DNA of 64,000 nt. Source: Thamnidium elegans (lineage: Eukaryota > Mucoromycota > Mucoromycetes > Mucorales > Mucoraceae). Where the stretch lies: contig JAIXMG010000015.1 in NCBI GenBank assembly GCA_025201345.1, positions 1 through 64,000 of the forward strand, given 5' to 3'. The notes under the pieces are model-generated. The model was not told the origin of the DNA. It ran no database searches and saw only the letters and a list, made by a program, of their open reading frames with translations. Shown here piece by piece: positions 10,396 through 21,345 of the stretch. Both the position numbers and the translations under genes were made by a program. How positions within the stretch are numbered: the stretch's first letter is position 1; each line of letters begins with the position of its first letter.

Positions 10396-13300
10396 ATGAA
10401 TCCTTCTTCGGCTACTATTTCTAACAGTCCTCATGATAGTAATTCTGTCACGAAAGTGCTTGATGGTTTAACCAACATGGGATTGGATAATAACAATTCT
10501 ATTGCTAAAAATTCTGCCACGGATGAATCCTCTGTTACTACAGAAGATTCGGAAATGGAAGAATCATTTGTTGCTTACGAAAGTGTTAACAACAATGCCA
10601 ATAAAATTTCTAATAAGAAATCTATTGAGAATAAAACTGCTTTAGAACAGCTTAATAATCAATATGAAAGTATAATGATAATTATTGCTAATCTCAATGA
10701 GCAAAAAATTAAATTGTTTTCTGAGGGTATTTTTGATACTAATAATGAGAGATTTATTACTATTGAGAATAACACCAAGTTGGTCAATGAGCACGCTAAA
10801 TTGATCAAAAGTCAAATTACTGCCTTGGTAAAACCTATTGATAGTATGCTACCTAGCAACGATTTGACTTTGGTGGGTTCTAGCAATCGTGGAATTCCCA
10901 TTAAAGACGTACCTGCCTTTAATGTGAACCCTTTACTCGATTGTTGGAATATCGAAGAAAAAGATAAAAATGATAAGGAAATAACCTTAACAACTTTCTT
11001 TTTGAAATTTGAAAGATTGTTTGTTACATATAACCTTAATATTAGTAAATCTTGGTTTTATTACCTTGAGATTGCTTTCGAAGGCTCTACTAATCACCAT
11101 GGTTGGTTTAGTGTAAATTTAAAAAATTCGTCTGCAATTTCTTGGTCTGATGCTAAGACTATTTTACAACAACGTTTTGACATGGCCTCTCAAGCCAGCG
11201 TTAATTCGTTAGCTATTAGTTTGATCAATTTTTCTCTTGAGGAAAAGGAATCTTTTATTTTATGTTTGGAGAGATACCGAATGTTAATTCTCAGAGCTAA
11301 AATAAATATTGAAAATAATGTAATGTTATTTTATTTGTTTGTTAATTGTTTTCCTTCAAAAGTGCAAGGAAAAATCAACCAAATAATTTCAAGTAACTTT
11401 CGCAAAACCAACCCGTCTGATTTTGATAATGTAAAGATGCACCATGCTCCTGCTAGTTGGGCTATGTTCGAAAAAATAATTATTGGACATATTGCTGTTA
11501 TTGAAGAAACTTTAGGATCCTCTAGGATCCATAAAGTTAACAACAAAAAAAGAAGAATGATTGAAAAGGTTGAAGAAGTTCCTTTCGACACTTTAAAAAA
11601 CGATGCCCCTTTTGTTGCCTCTGGACCTACGTCTTCCGCTGCATCGAAACACGTCAATTTCGCCACGTTGAGAGCACAAGGCATTTGTACCTATTGCAGA
11701 ACTGCAAATTACCGCGATGATCCAAGTCATTCGTATAACTGTGAGGTTAAAATTGCAGTCTTTAAAAGAAAGGGTTACAAATTGCCTTCCCCTCCTGTAA
11801 GTAATTACATTGATAATAAAAATAATAAAAATAATAGTCATAACTACAATAATGCAAATATTAACAAGATTGATCATTCTGTTAACCTTAGTAACTTCAC
11901 CAAGGGAACTGATGTATCAAATCTTTCGGTTGCTCCTGCCACCTACGATAAAAAACTTTGTGCTATCTCTGACTCTGATACTGATACATCAGACAACGAT
12001 TATGATGATTTTTTTAATAAATATATTCAACCATACTATAAGAGCTCCAATGATGATAATTCCTTAAACAACAATAAGAATCATCTTCTAGAGAAGAACA
12101 TTTTTGCTGTAAGAAATAACAATGTTGGTGATAATGATAATCCATGTAATATAGAAGGAACCTCGTTATCCCCTGCAACACCTATCATTATTAATAGTAT
12201 TCTTAGCTATGGTATTATTGATACTGGTGCTAGTGTTAGTTTGATAAGTAAAAAATATGCCCAGAAAAATAATATATCATTCCATTCTATTCCTGGTAGT
12301 CTAATCATGGCTAATGGTAGTAAAGTTCCTCGTCTACAAACAATTGATCCTTTACTCGTCGAATATGATAATGTAAACAAAATAATTGAACATAAATTCG
12401 ATATTATTGATGACAATATTATTGATTCCGATAATGAAAAAATTTTAATTGGTGTAGATTTATTACCCAAACTAAAAATTTATTTGTCTAACGTTGCTGT
12501 TAAACATAAAAACCTTCAAAAAGAAGTTGTCGATAATTCGAAAAACGATGATGCCTATATTCCAAATGTCACTAATTTCGGTACTGAACAAGAACAATAT
12601 GCCTTTGAAAATGCTATTAAAGTGTATATTGACAAAAATAAAAAATTAGACAAGACATCTTTATGCACTATAAAGGATGCTGTATTACATTTACCAACCC
12701 CTCCTGGTTTTATTGCTAATATCCGACAATACCCAATCCCTTATGCATTAAAGGATCAAGTAATGGAAATAATTGAAAGTTGGGAAAAAGATAAAATAAT
12801 TGTTCCTGCTAAGCCTTCCGGTTGGAATTTACCTATGACTGTAACATTCAAAAAAGATCACGTGAATGGTGCTATCTGCAAAGATAAAAAGAATATTCGC
12901 CTTCTTCTCGATCCAAGGAAACTTAATGAAGCACTTGATGAATCATCAAAGAATTCTCACAGCTTACCATTAATTAGCGATATATTTAATTCTATGACTG
13001 GTTGTGTCGTATTTTCTACAATTGATTTGAAATCGGCATTTAATCAATTCCCTGTCAATGAAGCGGATCAGATAAAAACAACATTTACTGCTCCTAATAA
13101 TTTGCAATATATGTATCGAGGCTCGCCATTTGGCATTTCTGTGATCAGTCAATTGTTTAGCAGAGTGATGTTAACATTGTTTAAAGATTTACCTTATGTT
13201 ACTTGCTTCGTGGATGATATTTGTATAGCCAGTAGATCAATGCATGCCCATTATTACCACGTAAAAAACGTGCTCGAAATACTTACAAAAAATAATCTAA

Positions 13301-15870
13301 GAATTAATTTCGAGAAATCACATTTTGCAAAGTCGGCTGTATATCTTTTAGGGTATTCTATATCTGCTGCAGGAAAAAGAATAGATAAGCGTAAACTTAC
13401 CAATTTTAATGAAATGCCTCCTCCTAAAACACAAAAACAAGCACAATCTATATTGGGCTTTGTCAATTTCTTCCGTATGCACTTGCCAAACGCAGCTGCT
13501 TTAATGGCTCCTCTAGATGCCTTACGTTCACATGATATTAAAATAAATGGCCCCTTCATTTGGACCAAAAAACATCAATTACATTTTGACGCCATAAAAA
13601 AGGTTATGCTGTCAGATGTAGTATTATCACAACCAGAACACTCGCACCCATATTGCATCGCAACTGATTCTAGCGATTTTGCTACTGGTTGTGTACTTTA
13701 TCAAGTGTTTGATTCTATTGATCATAATAATGAAAAAACATCTGTAGTCAAATATATTGGTTTCATGTCTAGATCGTTTAATAAGCATGAGCGTTTATAT
13801 TCTACTTCGATGAGAGAATTAAACGGAGTAATCTATGCTTTAAAACAATTTCATAAATTTGTTTGGGGTACTCAATTTACTCTATACACAGATCATAAAG
13901 CCCTTTGTTATGTATTTAGTCAAAAATCAGCTAATCGTATGATCATTAAATGGTTAGACATTTTACTTGATTATACTTTTACTGTAGTACACATTAAAGG
14001 TATGGATAACATTCTTCCTGATGCATTATCAAGATTGTATCCTCCAACTGATTCGGAAACCATTAAATATGATAAATTCAAACAAAAACAGCACATTTCT
14101 TCCCCTAGAAAGAATCATGCTACTTCAAATTATATAAACATTAAAAAAAAGATTAATTCTAACCTTATTGCTGTTGACGGTACTTTGTTTACTAATGAAC
14201 AACAGGACCAAACAAAACATATCAACTTGATTCATGCTATGCCTGTTAATTCAAGTGAAAATAACAATTGCTATACCACTTCCTTATCAAGGAATATTTT
14301 TTATATACAAAGTGCGCAAACTATATGTCCTGACTATGTCATTCCTCCTGACAACGATAAAGATCAATTATTGAAGGATGCTCATACTAATATTGGCCAT
14401 TATGGTGCGGAACAAATGGTAAAAAGACTCCACAAGGAAGGTATTCATTGGGTTAATCTCATTGGTGATTGCATTAAGTTTGTTCGTACATGCGATTCTT
14501 GTATGCGCTATAACGTAAAAAAACGGGGGTTCCATCCCTCAAGACATATATATAGTTATACTCCTGGTCAACATTTAGCCATAGATTTGGCTGGACCTAT
14601 GGGTACAACCACAGAATTAAATAATAATTACGTTATGGTTATTGTTGATGTATGCACTCGTTTTTGTATACTTCGTCCCTTAGCGGATAAAAAGACTGCT
14701 ACTATTGTTAAAGTATTATCTGACGTCTTCGCATTAATTGGCGTTCCTTCTATTCTCCAATCCGATAATGGTTCAGAGTTTAAAAGTTATTTATCGAAGG
14801 AATTAGCTGATGCTTTAGGTTATGACCATAGATTTATTTCTCCACTGCATGCCTCGGCAAATGGTTTAGCCGAACGTACGGTTCAATCAGTAAAAATATT
14901 ATTAGCAAAAGCTACCAAAGGTGTTGGTTCCCATTGGGATCTTTACCTTAATGCGGTACAATTATCACTTAATAATCGCATATCCAAAAAATTAAATACA
15001 ACCCCTTTTTCCTTATTCTTCGCACGTCGTATGCCTGAAACATATGGTTTTACAGCAGATGAGGATAAAGATAAACAAGGAGAACATAAAAGACCTATGT
15101 CTCATGAAGAGCTCATGAAAAGAATTGATTATATGAATGATATTGTCTTTCCAGCCATAGCTGAAAAAACCAAAACACAAATTGAATTGGATAATGCTAA
15201 ATTTGATAATAAGCACGTTCTAGTCGAATATAAACCTAATGATCATGTTATGGTTCGTATAGAAAAAAATGGTCAATTATCTCCTTCTTACTCTGGTCCA
15301 TACACCGTTGTTCGTAAAACCCAAGGAAACTCATATGTCCTTAGAGACACTGTTGGGATGATTATGCCTAGGAATTATACGTCAATTGAATTAAAACTTA
15401 TCTCTCATGACGAAGTAATTGCTCTTGACGATGAAGGCAATGAAATTAAAAATTATGAAATCGAAGCCGTTATTAACCATCGAGGTGAACCAAGGAATAT
15501 TGAATATTTAGTTCGATGGAAGAATTATAGTAGTGACTGGGATGAATGGATACCCACAGATCATTTTAATGATATCGATTGTCTTCGTAAATATTGGAAG
15601 AACCTTGGCACTGTGTATAAACCAAAAAAGTCCAATGTCATTACTAATGCTCCTTCTAGCTCTAAAGCATTACAAAAGAATAAACCCAGTACAATTAGTA
15701 AGCTAATTAGGTCATTACCATTAGACGAAGATGTTGATTCTAAAACTACATCTTCTCATTCTAAACGTAAACGTCCTGCTATACTCTTATCTCAAGAAGA
15801 TGCCTTCAAGCAATCTAAAAATGCGACCAAGCGTTCTCCTACTCGTCAAAGTCCTCGCTTCAAAAAAAGT

Positions 15871-15876
<6 letters not shown>
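10396..15876 (+). CDS. Gypsy-A Gag-Pol polyprotein
   Basis: 1826 aa in one frame. Order: Gag (~1-430); one zinc knuckle-like motif CTYC...HSYNC (~430-455); Asn/Asp-rich linker; retropepsin with IIDTGASVSLI (~605); reverse transcriptase with FSTIDLKSAFNQF (~876) and the catalytic FVDD (~937); RNase H with ATDSSDFA (~1089), TDHKALCYV and DALSRL; integrase HHCC (HTNIGH..CDSC, ~1328-1375); integrase core AIDLAGP (~1396), QSDNGSEF (~1455), GLAERTV (~1492); chromodomain with NHRGEPRNIEYLVRWKNY (~1690-1735); basic tail. All catalytic residues are present, so it may be active. The start is the first ATG after the LTR. The FVDD box has F where YVDD is commoner, which is normal for some Ty3 elements. 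A run of about 37 A follows the stop. Confidence 0.95.

Positions 15877-15914
<38 letters not shown>
15877..15914 (+). repeat. A-tract after Gypsy-A gag-pol
   Basis: A run of about 37 A starting at the stop codon of the polyprotein. Comparable A or T homopolymers lie in the 3' UTRs of the other gypsy elements here. Confidence 0.7.
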
Positions 15915-15918
<4 letters not shown>

Positions 15919-15977
15919 CTTTCTCCATTATCATTGCAAATCTGTCTTGGGAGTAATCTCTTGCTGATGGGGGGCTA

Positions 15978-16244
15978 TGTGGTATTTAACCATAAAAACT
16001 AACGCAAGTTATCACTCCAAATATATCTGAGGTGGTTACACAACAACCTCAGTTAGGTATCGCTTACTACCCTGGTTCTTAAACCTAAATTATTCTTACT
16101 ATAAAAAGGATATTTTACGAGGCAACCTTTTGTTCCCTCTCTTGTTTTTTAGAAGTCATTTTTTAATTAATAAAGATCCAAAAGAAGTTTCATCTTATTT
16201 TCTGCTGTCTCTTTTTATTTCATAATTCGATACTAAATATCTCA
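15978..16244 (+). repeat. Gypsy-A 3' LTR
   Basis: 267 bp, same as the 5' LTR apart from one A. Followed by the duplicated target ACTTA. Confidence 0.95.
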
Positions 16245-16264
16245 ACTTATATGCAGATACATCC

Positions 16265-16372
16265 ATTTTCTTTTTTTAATGTATTAACTCTTAATTCTAA
16301 TTTTTTTATTTTTAGTATCAAATATAAATATTTTGATTTTTTAATATTAAAATATAAATTATCTTTATTCAT
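16265..16372 (-). pseudogene. Merlin-2 companion protein, first ~36 codons
   Basis: The ATG at 16372 starts MNKDNLYFNIKKSKYLYLIL, which aligns with MPSYNSLYIKIKKQKYIYLV of Merlin-3 and Merlin-4. It runs in frame into ..LKKEN, where Merlin-3 begins. The ATG lies only 30 bp after the transposase stop codon on the same strand. The rest of the gene is at 8196-9011. Confidence 0.75.
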
Positions 16373-16402
16373 TTATTTTTTTATTATACGTAAATTCAAT
16401 TT

Positions 16403-17281
16403 TTAATCTTTTAAAAAGTTTTTCCAAATATTATATTCTCTATTCTTTTTTCTCCATTGATATTCCCTTAAATATAAGACTATGTCCTTTTTATTTCTAT
16501 TTCTTGGTATAATACTTTGCTTTAGTCCATTCCATGTTCCTTCTATTGTATTTGTATGGACTCCTGTAACCGGATCTTTAAAATGTTTTTTATGATTAAC
16601 TGTTTTATGTTTATATCCTATTTTACTTAAATTATTATACCCTTTCCAACAATCTGTATATATTGTAGTACCTTTCTTAATGTATTTTTCTATTATTTCA
16701 TTAATATTTTCTATATTTCTTTCTTCAATAGGTTCTAAAAATATTTTTTTATTTTCATTTTTAACTTTATTCTTTAATCTACTTCTTTGTATACCTCCAA
16801 TAACCCATGCACCTTCTACACTATGTCCTTTATTATATTTTCTCTTCGCTATTTTAGTTTCATCGATTTCAACAATTTCATTTCTTCCTCCTATTTTATT
16901 TCTTGGCTTAATAAGTTGCTTATCTTTTATGTACTTTCTAAATAATTTACTATATCTACTTACTGTATTTTTATCAATTTGTAAACTTGAACTTATAAAA
17001 GACGAAGGAGCTTTACCTAAAAATAAATATAGTATATGTAATTGAATATTTAATGGTAATCTTAACTTATTAAATATTGTTCCTTTTAATGGTGATAATG
17101 CTTTTCTGCATTTATAATATTTACATACGTATAACTTTTTCTTAAAATTTAATTTCATATCATAGTTACATATGCTGCACTTATCAAACTTATTCACATA
17201 CTTATTTTCTATTAAGTAATTTAATGCGTTATCTTCATTGTCAAATATATGCTTCAAATTTTGATATGACTCTATAAACAT
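16403..17281 (-). CDS. Merlin (IS1595/ISXO2-like) DDE transposase, intact ORF
   Basis: 292 aa. N-terminal zinc ribbon with C35, C38, C53 and C58 (CSIC...CKYYKC); helix-turn-helix-like region ~85-110; ISXO2-type catalytic domain with D140 (EIVEIDETK), D210 (IYTDCWKGY) and E247 (TNTIEGTWNGLK), as expected for D-D-E enzymes of the IS1595/Merlin class. Normal length for the family. It should cut the GG-starting ends and give 8-bp target duplications, which is what the four Merlin elements here show. It is the only full Merlin transposase in the window, so it is the obvious candidate to have mobilised the transposase-less copies. The frame is intact although its host element is broken downstream. 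Confidence 0.9.
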   Translation of the reverse strand: MFIESYQNLKHIFDNEDNALNYLIENKYVNKFDKCSICNYDMKLNFKKKLYVCKYYKCRKALSPLKGTIFNKLRLPLNIQLHILYLFLGKAPSSFISSSLQIDKNTVSRYSKLFRKYIKDKQLIKPRNKIGGRNEIVEIDETKIAKRKYNKGHSVEGAWVIGGIQRSRLKNKVKNENKKIFLEPIEERNIENINEIIEKYIKKGTTIYTDCWKGYNNLSKIGYKHKTVNHKKHFKDPVTGVHTNTIEGTWNGLKQSIIPRNRNKKDIVLYLREYQWRKKNREYNIWKNFLKD

Positions 17282-17398
17282 ATTATATAATGTATTATTC
17301 TAAACTATATTTTATATTTAAAAGGAAAATCAATTTTATACAAAAAGTAAAATATTCGGTGTTTAAAATTGACCTGAGACTTATATGCATATACATCC

Positions 17399-19370
17399 TT
17401 TTTATCTATGCTACGAATATTGCGTTTGTAGATAAATTTATCCGTCGTTATGACTTTATCAGTTTTTTTAAAACTTTCGACAGGATTTTTTTTTCTCCTT
17501 TCTAATATAATTCTGTTTAATTGTTTTATCTTTTTATCATCTTCTTCTACTTCTTCTTCATAGTTTACTTCGGGATACAGTCTACTTAATAGATCTGGTA
17601 AAACATTGTTGATACCCTTTATATAAGTAACCGAGAATGAGAATTCACTTAATACATCCATGTAGGATTGTATAGTCCGGTTCGGAATGTGAGTTGTATA
17701 ATAAAAAGTGATTGCTTTATGATCCGTCCATACTTCTATATCCTGATGACCTAACAACAAGGATCGAAATCTTTGGAATCCATAATAGATGGCAAATAGC
17801 TCTCTTCTATTTACAGACCAATTTTGAGCAGAGGAAGGTAGTGAAGTACTAGCCATAGCTATAATAATCGTTCTACCATTGTTATCTCTCTGTGTCAAAA
17901 CTGCTGATGCGGCATATTGTGAAGCATCCGTTTCCAAATACATCTTTTTTTGCATATCTGGTGTGTGCAACACTGCCTTTGACATCAATATTTGTTTTAT
18001 ATTGTTCAAGCGATCAGTGTGAAATGAGGTCCATTTATTTAGAACATCTTTATCATTTCTTAAGGCATCCAAAGGCGCAGCGATGTCCGATATTTTTGGA
18101 ACATAATTTCGTAGGTAGGATACTACTCCCATAATTTTCCTTACTTGTTCAGCTGACTTTGGTATAGGCCATTCATTTATATTAGAAAGTCTTCTTTGAT
18201 CTATTTTTGTAATACCAGGTCCTACAACGAACCCTAGCATATAGATACTTGATTTAAAGAAGGTACATTTGGCAAAATTAATTTTTAAATTTGCGGCAGT
18301 GAGTTTCTCAATTGCTCTTGTTACTATTTCAGCGTGATTTTCAACATCTGAAAATATACAACAGTCGTCGACATATGTTGCAATTTGGGCTTCACCATTG
18401 AAAATGATATTCATAACTCTGCAGAATTGACTAGTGACAAATTTAAGCCCAAAACAGGTACCAACCCACTTATAGGTCTTATCATCAAAAGTAAAAGATA
18501 ATACTTCTTGGCTGGCTTCATCTACTTTGAAACTGTTGTAGGCTGATTTTAAATCAAGTCTACTAAACACTTTTCCAGTGGAAACCTTATCAAAAATATC
18601 TTGGATATTTGGGACCGTGAAGTTCTCTACCAATGAATCGTCTATGTTTAAATTTTGGCGACGTAAGTCGAGACAAATTCTAGTGGCAGTGATTTGATTA
18701 TTTTCATCTTTTTTCCCGATTGCCAATAAAGGGGAATTGTACTTATTACTTGGTTTACTTTCTACCACGACTCCAGACTCCAGCCAACTTTTAAGTTGTT
18801 TTTTTATTTCGGGTCGAGCATGGTAAGGTAATGCATACTGGCGAACATAACAGTTAGTCGCGTCCTTTTTTATAGGTATTTTCACGATGCTTTCTGGAAT
18901 GTTACAAAATTGTCCCGGTTTGATTTCAGCATTCTTTTTTAATGCCAATTCAATGGTTTTCATAAACTTTTCTCTCTCTTCTTTAGTTCCATAATCAGCA
19001 TTTTCAGGATCGTGATTAGCGTTTTCAAACTGAATGTCTTCAGACGGTTCGTCATCAGGATACTTATGAGCTACATTGGTAAGACCTATGTTTAGTTTTG
19101 GAAGAATATCGATACCCAATAACACGTCGAATTCAGTATCCAACACATCATTAAAAGCTACAACTTCAAAGCAAAATTCAAAACTGATATCATTTAAATA
19201 TCTTATTCTCATAGGCTCAGTTCGTCCCAGTCTTTTAGTTGAGGAATTAGAGAGGAAGTTTAGTTCGCCTTCTAGTTTTTTTATTTTTATATTTGGGAAT
19301 AAAGCATCCAAGAGGTATTTATTTATACAAGAAATATTACTTCCAGTATCCAGTTTGCCTTTCAGTTTTC
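17399..19370 (-). pseudogene. Gypsy-C protease, reverse transcriptase and RNase H piece
   Basis: The frame is open from the Merlin-1 border at 19370 to the Merlin-2 border at 17399. It contains retropepsin LDTGSNISCI; reverse transcriptase with FSRLDLKSAYNSF, FGLKFVTSQF and YVDD; RNase H with ETDASQYAA, WTDHKAITF and VLPDLLSRLY; then the start of the linker to integrase. The apparent start MIMTR at 19383 and the last ~30 codons below 17399 are Merlin sequence read through, not gypsy. The real upstream part is at 20556-21041 and the downstream part at 6652-8163. Confidence 0.9.
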
Positions 19371-20555
19371 GGGTCATTATCATTTTAGGTCTCAGGTTTT
19401 TATATTATCCGTCTCATGCAATTGTTTTGATTATATTTTATTTTCTTAATATAATTATTGTTTATTCTCTTATGTTAATATCAAAAAACTATCTTCCTTG
19501 ATTATATTTTTGAATCTACAATATTATCCATCTCAAACGCATATATTTTTTGGTTATATAACATTATAATTGACAGAAAATCTTAAAATCATAAAACATT
19601 ATTCATAGAAATACATTATAATACCATACACTTATTATAATATTTTAATCATTTTAATACAAAGTTTTATATATTAAAATTATCTATAAGTTCTATAAGT
19701 TCATCATTAATTTTGGTTGCTTTTGAAGGTATTTCCAGAACATGTTTATAGTTATTGTTATATTTATTTAACTTTTTAATAGCCATTTTAGGATTATTAT
19801 TGTTTACTATACTAAAAACTTCAATTATTAAATCGTTACTGTATTTCATCAATTCTAGTAATTCTTGTATTTTATTAATTATATTTCTTTTTATGTTAAT
19901 TTTATTATTACTTTTTGTCATGATTTTAGAAGTGTTAGTATTTGAGTTTGATAAATCATTGAAACTGACATCCTCACTATTATTATTTAAATTAGTAGCA
20001 ACAGAACCTGTAATTTTAGAATAATCTATAGGTATATCGGATATAGTGTTAATAGGTTCATTGCCTATACCATCACAATTATTAATATCATTAATTAAAT
20101 TGTTTTCTAAAGTTTCATTATTTATATTTTTAGTATTTTCATTAATTTCACTAATTTCTTGAATATTTTTTTTATTATTTTGTAATGTTTTTGATTTCTT
20201 ATTTTGTTTTGTTAACGATTTATTTCTTCTTCTTTTAACTTTATACTTAAAAAAATACGGATTATTGTCTTTCTCAAATTTTATCTCGAAAGATTTAATA
20301 TCATTATTATATATTATATTTAACTTTTCTATATTATAATTCTCAATTATTTTAATGATATAACATCTCTTTATATTTTTTAAAAAGTATTCTTGTTCTA
20401 TTAAATCCCCAAAGTTTTCCATTATGCTAATATTTTAAAATTATGTTTTTATTTGTTTACAAATTAATCCACCTAATATTTATTTTAATAATAAAATTCA
20501 ATTTTATCCATCTCATACATTTTTATAAATCTGAGAGTTATATTGGGATACATCC
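19371..20555 (-). mobile_element. Merlin-1: Merlin element with an unrelated ORF and no transposase
   Basis: Inserted in the protease region of Gypsy-C with 8-bp duplication GAAAACTG (minus strand; 19363-19370 and 20556-20563). Ends are GGATGTATCCCAATATAAC.. and GGGTCATTATCATTTTAGG.., again reaching TCTCA at positions 20-24 as in Merlin-2, -3 and -4. Length 1185 bp. The only ORF is 19667-20422. About 295 bp between that ORF and the 19371 end hold no gene. Confidence 0.9.
19667..20422 (-). CDS. Merlin-1 passenger protein, unknown
   Basis: 251 aa, intact ATG-to-stop frame filling most of Merlin-1. I recognise no family. The N-terminal ~75 residues mix hydrophobic and charged residues (EYFLKNIKRCYIIKIIENYN). 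A basic stretch KVKRRRNKSLTKQNKKSK at ~78-96 could be a nuclear signal or nucleic-acid contact. An Asn/Ser-rich linker follows to ~170, then a C-terminal helical part (IINKIQELLELMK..KMAIKKLNKYNNNY). It lacks the cysteine cluster of the other companion proteins and does not align with them by eye. It is not a transposase I can identify. Its preservation in a transposon without transposase suggests a function tied to the element. This is inference. Confidence 0.6.
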   Translation of the reverse strand: MENFGDLIEQEYFLKNIKRCYIIKIIENYNIEKLNIIYNNDIKSFEIKFEKDNNPYFFKYKVKRRRNKSLTKQNKKSKTLQNNKKNIQEISEINENTKNINNETLENNLINDINNCDGIGNEPINTISDIPIDYSKITGSVATNLNNNSEDVSFNDLSNSNTNTSKIMTKSNNKINIKRNIINKIQELLELMKYSNDLIIEVFSIVNNNNPKMAIKKLNKYNNNYKHVLEIPSKATKINDELIELIDNFNI

Positions 20556-21041
20556 CAGTTTTCTATCGTTGATAATAATAGGAGTAATTAGTCTCTTGAA
20601 AGGATTGAATACATCTTTATTTGGATTAGACTTACATTCGTATGTTTCGTTTTCGAAACTTTCTTTTCGAACTGCTTGCTTTCCCTTGACGTTAGCTGAT
20701 ACAGCTAACACAGTCTGGTTTCCAGGTCTTTTTTCAGGAAACTTCTGATAAAAAGCTTCACATACGTGACCAGCTCTCCATCTACTTCCACATCCATGTG
20801 AACAGAAAGGAGGAGGTCTAGATCGGTTCGATCTGTACACCTTGTTTCTTGACACCGGAGTACTTGATTCAGCACGGTCTTCGGTAATTTCCGTACATTC
20901 CGCACTGGTGTGAGAGTTGTTATCACCATGATACGAGCAGTAGTGCAAGGCGGTTGAACTCACCCTTTTTTTATAAGGTCTTGGTCCTTCAACGTGGTTG
21001 ACAAGATGTGAGAGACGATTCCATTTCAATACAAAAAACAA
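20556..21041 (-). pseudogene. Gypsy-C Gag C-terminus and zinc knuckles
   Basis: Two cysteine motifs, CSYHGDNNSHTSAEC and CSHGCGSRWRAGHVC, match the double knuckle of Gypsy-D and Gypsy-F Gags. It ends with PIIINDRKL at the Merlin-1 border and continues at 19370 with KLKGKLDTGSN (the protease). Upstream the frame runs into AT-rich DNA at about 21045. Confidence 0.8.
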
Positions 21042-21044
21042 AAG

Positions 21045-21345
21045 ACATATAATTTAAATTTTTTTTAATTGTTCAAGAATAAAATAAGAATTTTATTTAA
21101 AAGATTAGCTTAAGTTTCGCAATTGACAATTAAAAAAAATGTTTTATAAAAAGAAAATTAACGAGTAAACTATTATTATGTCCTGTGATTAATTTTTGCT
21201 TGATTATTTAATTTGTTAGTGATCTAAGGATTTCTTTATATTTTATTCTTTTTCTTGATTTAAAAAATTGTACTAAATTTAAATTTTTGTTTTCTTTTAA
21301 TAAAATACTTTAACTTTTCTTTAATAACAATATAATAATTTTTTT
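21045..21345. other. AT-rich segment splitting Gypsy-C gag, probable small insertion
   Basis: About 0.3 kb of very AT-rich, non-coding DNA lies between the two halves of gag. ATATAAT occurs on both sides (near 21050 and 21332) and could be a target duplication. No clear inverted repeats. It could equally be decay by substitution. Confidence 0.4.

Larger units (their letters stand above)
10121..16244 (+). mobile_element. Gypsy-A: intact, young Ty3/gypsy chromovirus
   Basis: LTRs at 10121-10386 (266 bp) and 15978-16244 (267 bp) differ by one A in a short run as far as I can see. 5-bp target duplication ACTTA at 10116-10120 and 16245-16249. One uninterrupted gag-pol frame fills the inside. The polypurine tract GATGGGGGGCTA precedes the 3' LTR. 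The sequence after the 5' LTR is TTTTTTAAG and then the ATG, leaving no room for a standard tRNA primer site. It sits inside Merlin-3, and Merlin-4 shows the same site empty (near 26930). Confidence 0.96.
9020..16264 (-). mobile_element. Merlin-3: transposase-less Merlin element, split by Gypsy-A
   Basis: It is inserted in the Merlin-2 companion gene with 8-bp duplication AAGAAAAT (minus strand; 9012-9019 and 16265-16272). Ends are GGATGTATCTGCATATAAG.. at 16264 and GGGTCATTATGTATTAAGG.. at 9020. Without Gypsy-A it is about 1.1 kb and nearly identical to Merlin-4. It has only the companion gene plus a frameshifted scrap of the transposase 3' end (about 9960-10020), so it must rely on transposase made elsewhere. 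Confidence 0.92.
8164..17398 (-). mobile_element. Merlin-2: Merlin/IS1595-type DNA transposon with transposase and companion gene
   Basis: It is inserted in Gypsy-C pol, and the 8-bp target GATAAAAA (minus strand) is duplicated at 8156-8163 and 17399-17406. Its ends are imperfect ~25-bp inverted repeats: GGATGTATATGCATATAAG.. at the 17398 end and GGGTCATTATGTATAAAGG.. at the 8164 end, both reaching a shared TCTCA at positions 20-24. It encodes a Merlin transposase (16403-17281) and a companion protein (16372 to 8196, split by Merlin-3). Without Merlin-3 it is about 2.0 kb. The 8-bp duplication and the transposase class agree with the Merlin superfamily. Confidence 0.92.

Noticed and set aside
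17305..17398. C-terminal tail of the Gypsy-C Pol ORF (..AYKSQVNFKHRIFYFL)
   Set aside because: These codons are the Merlin-2 end read through, since the duplicated GATAAAAA marks the border.
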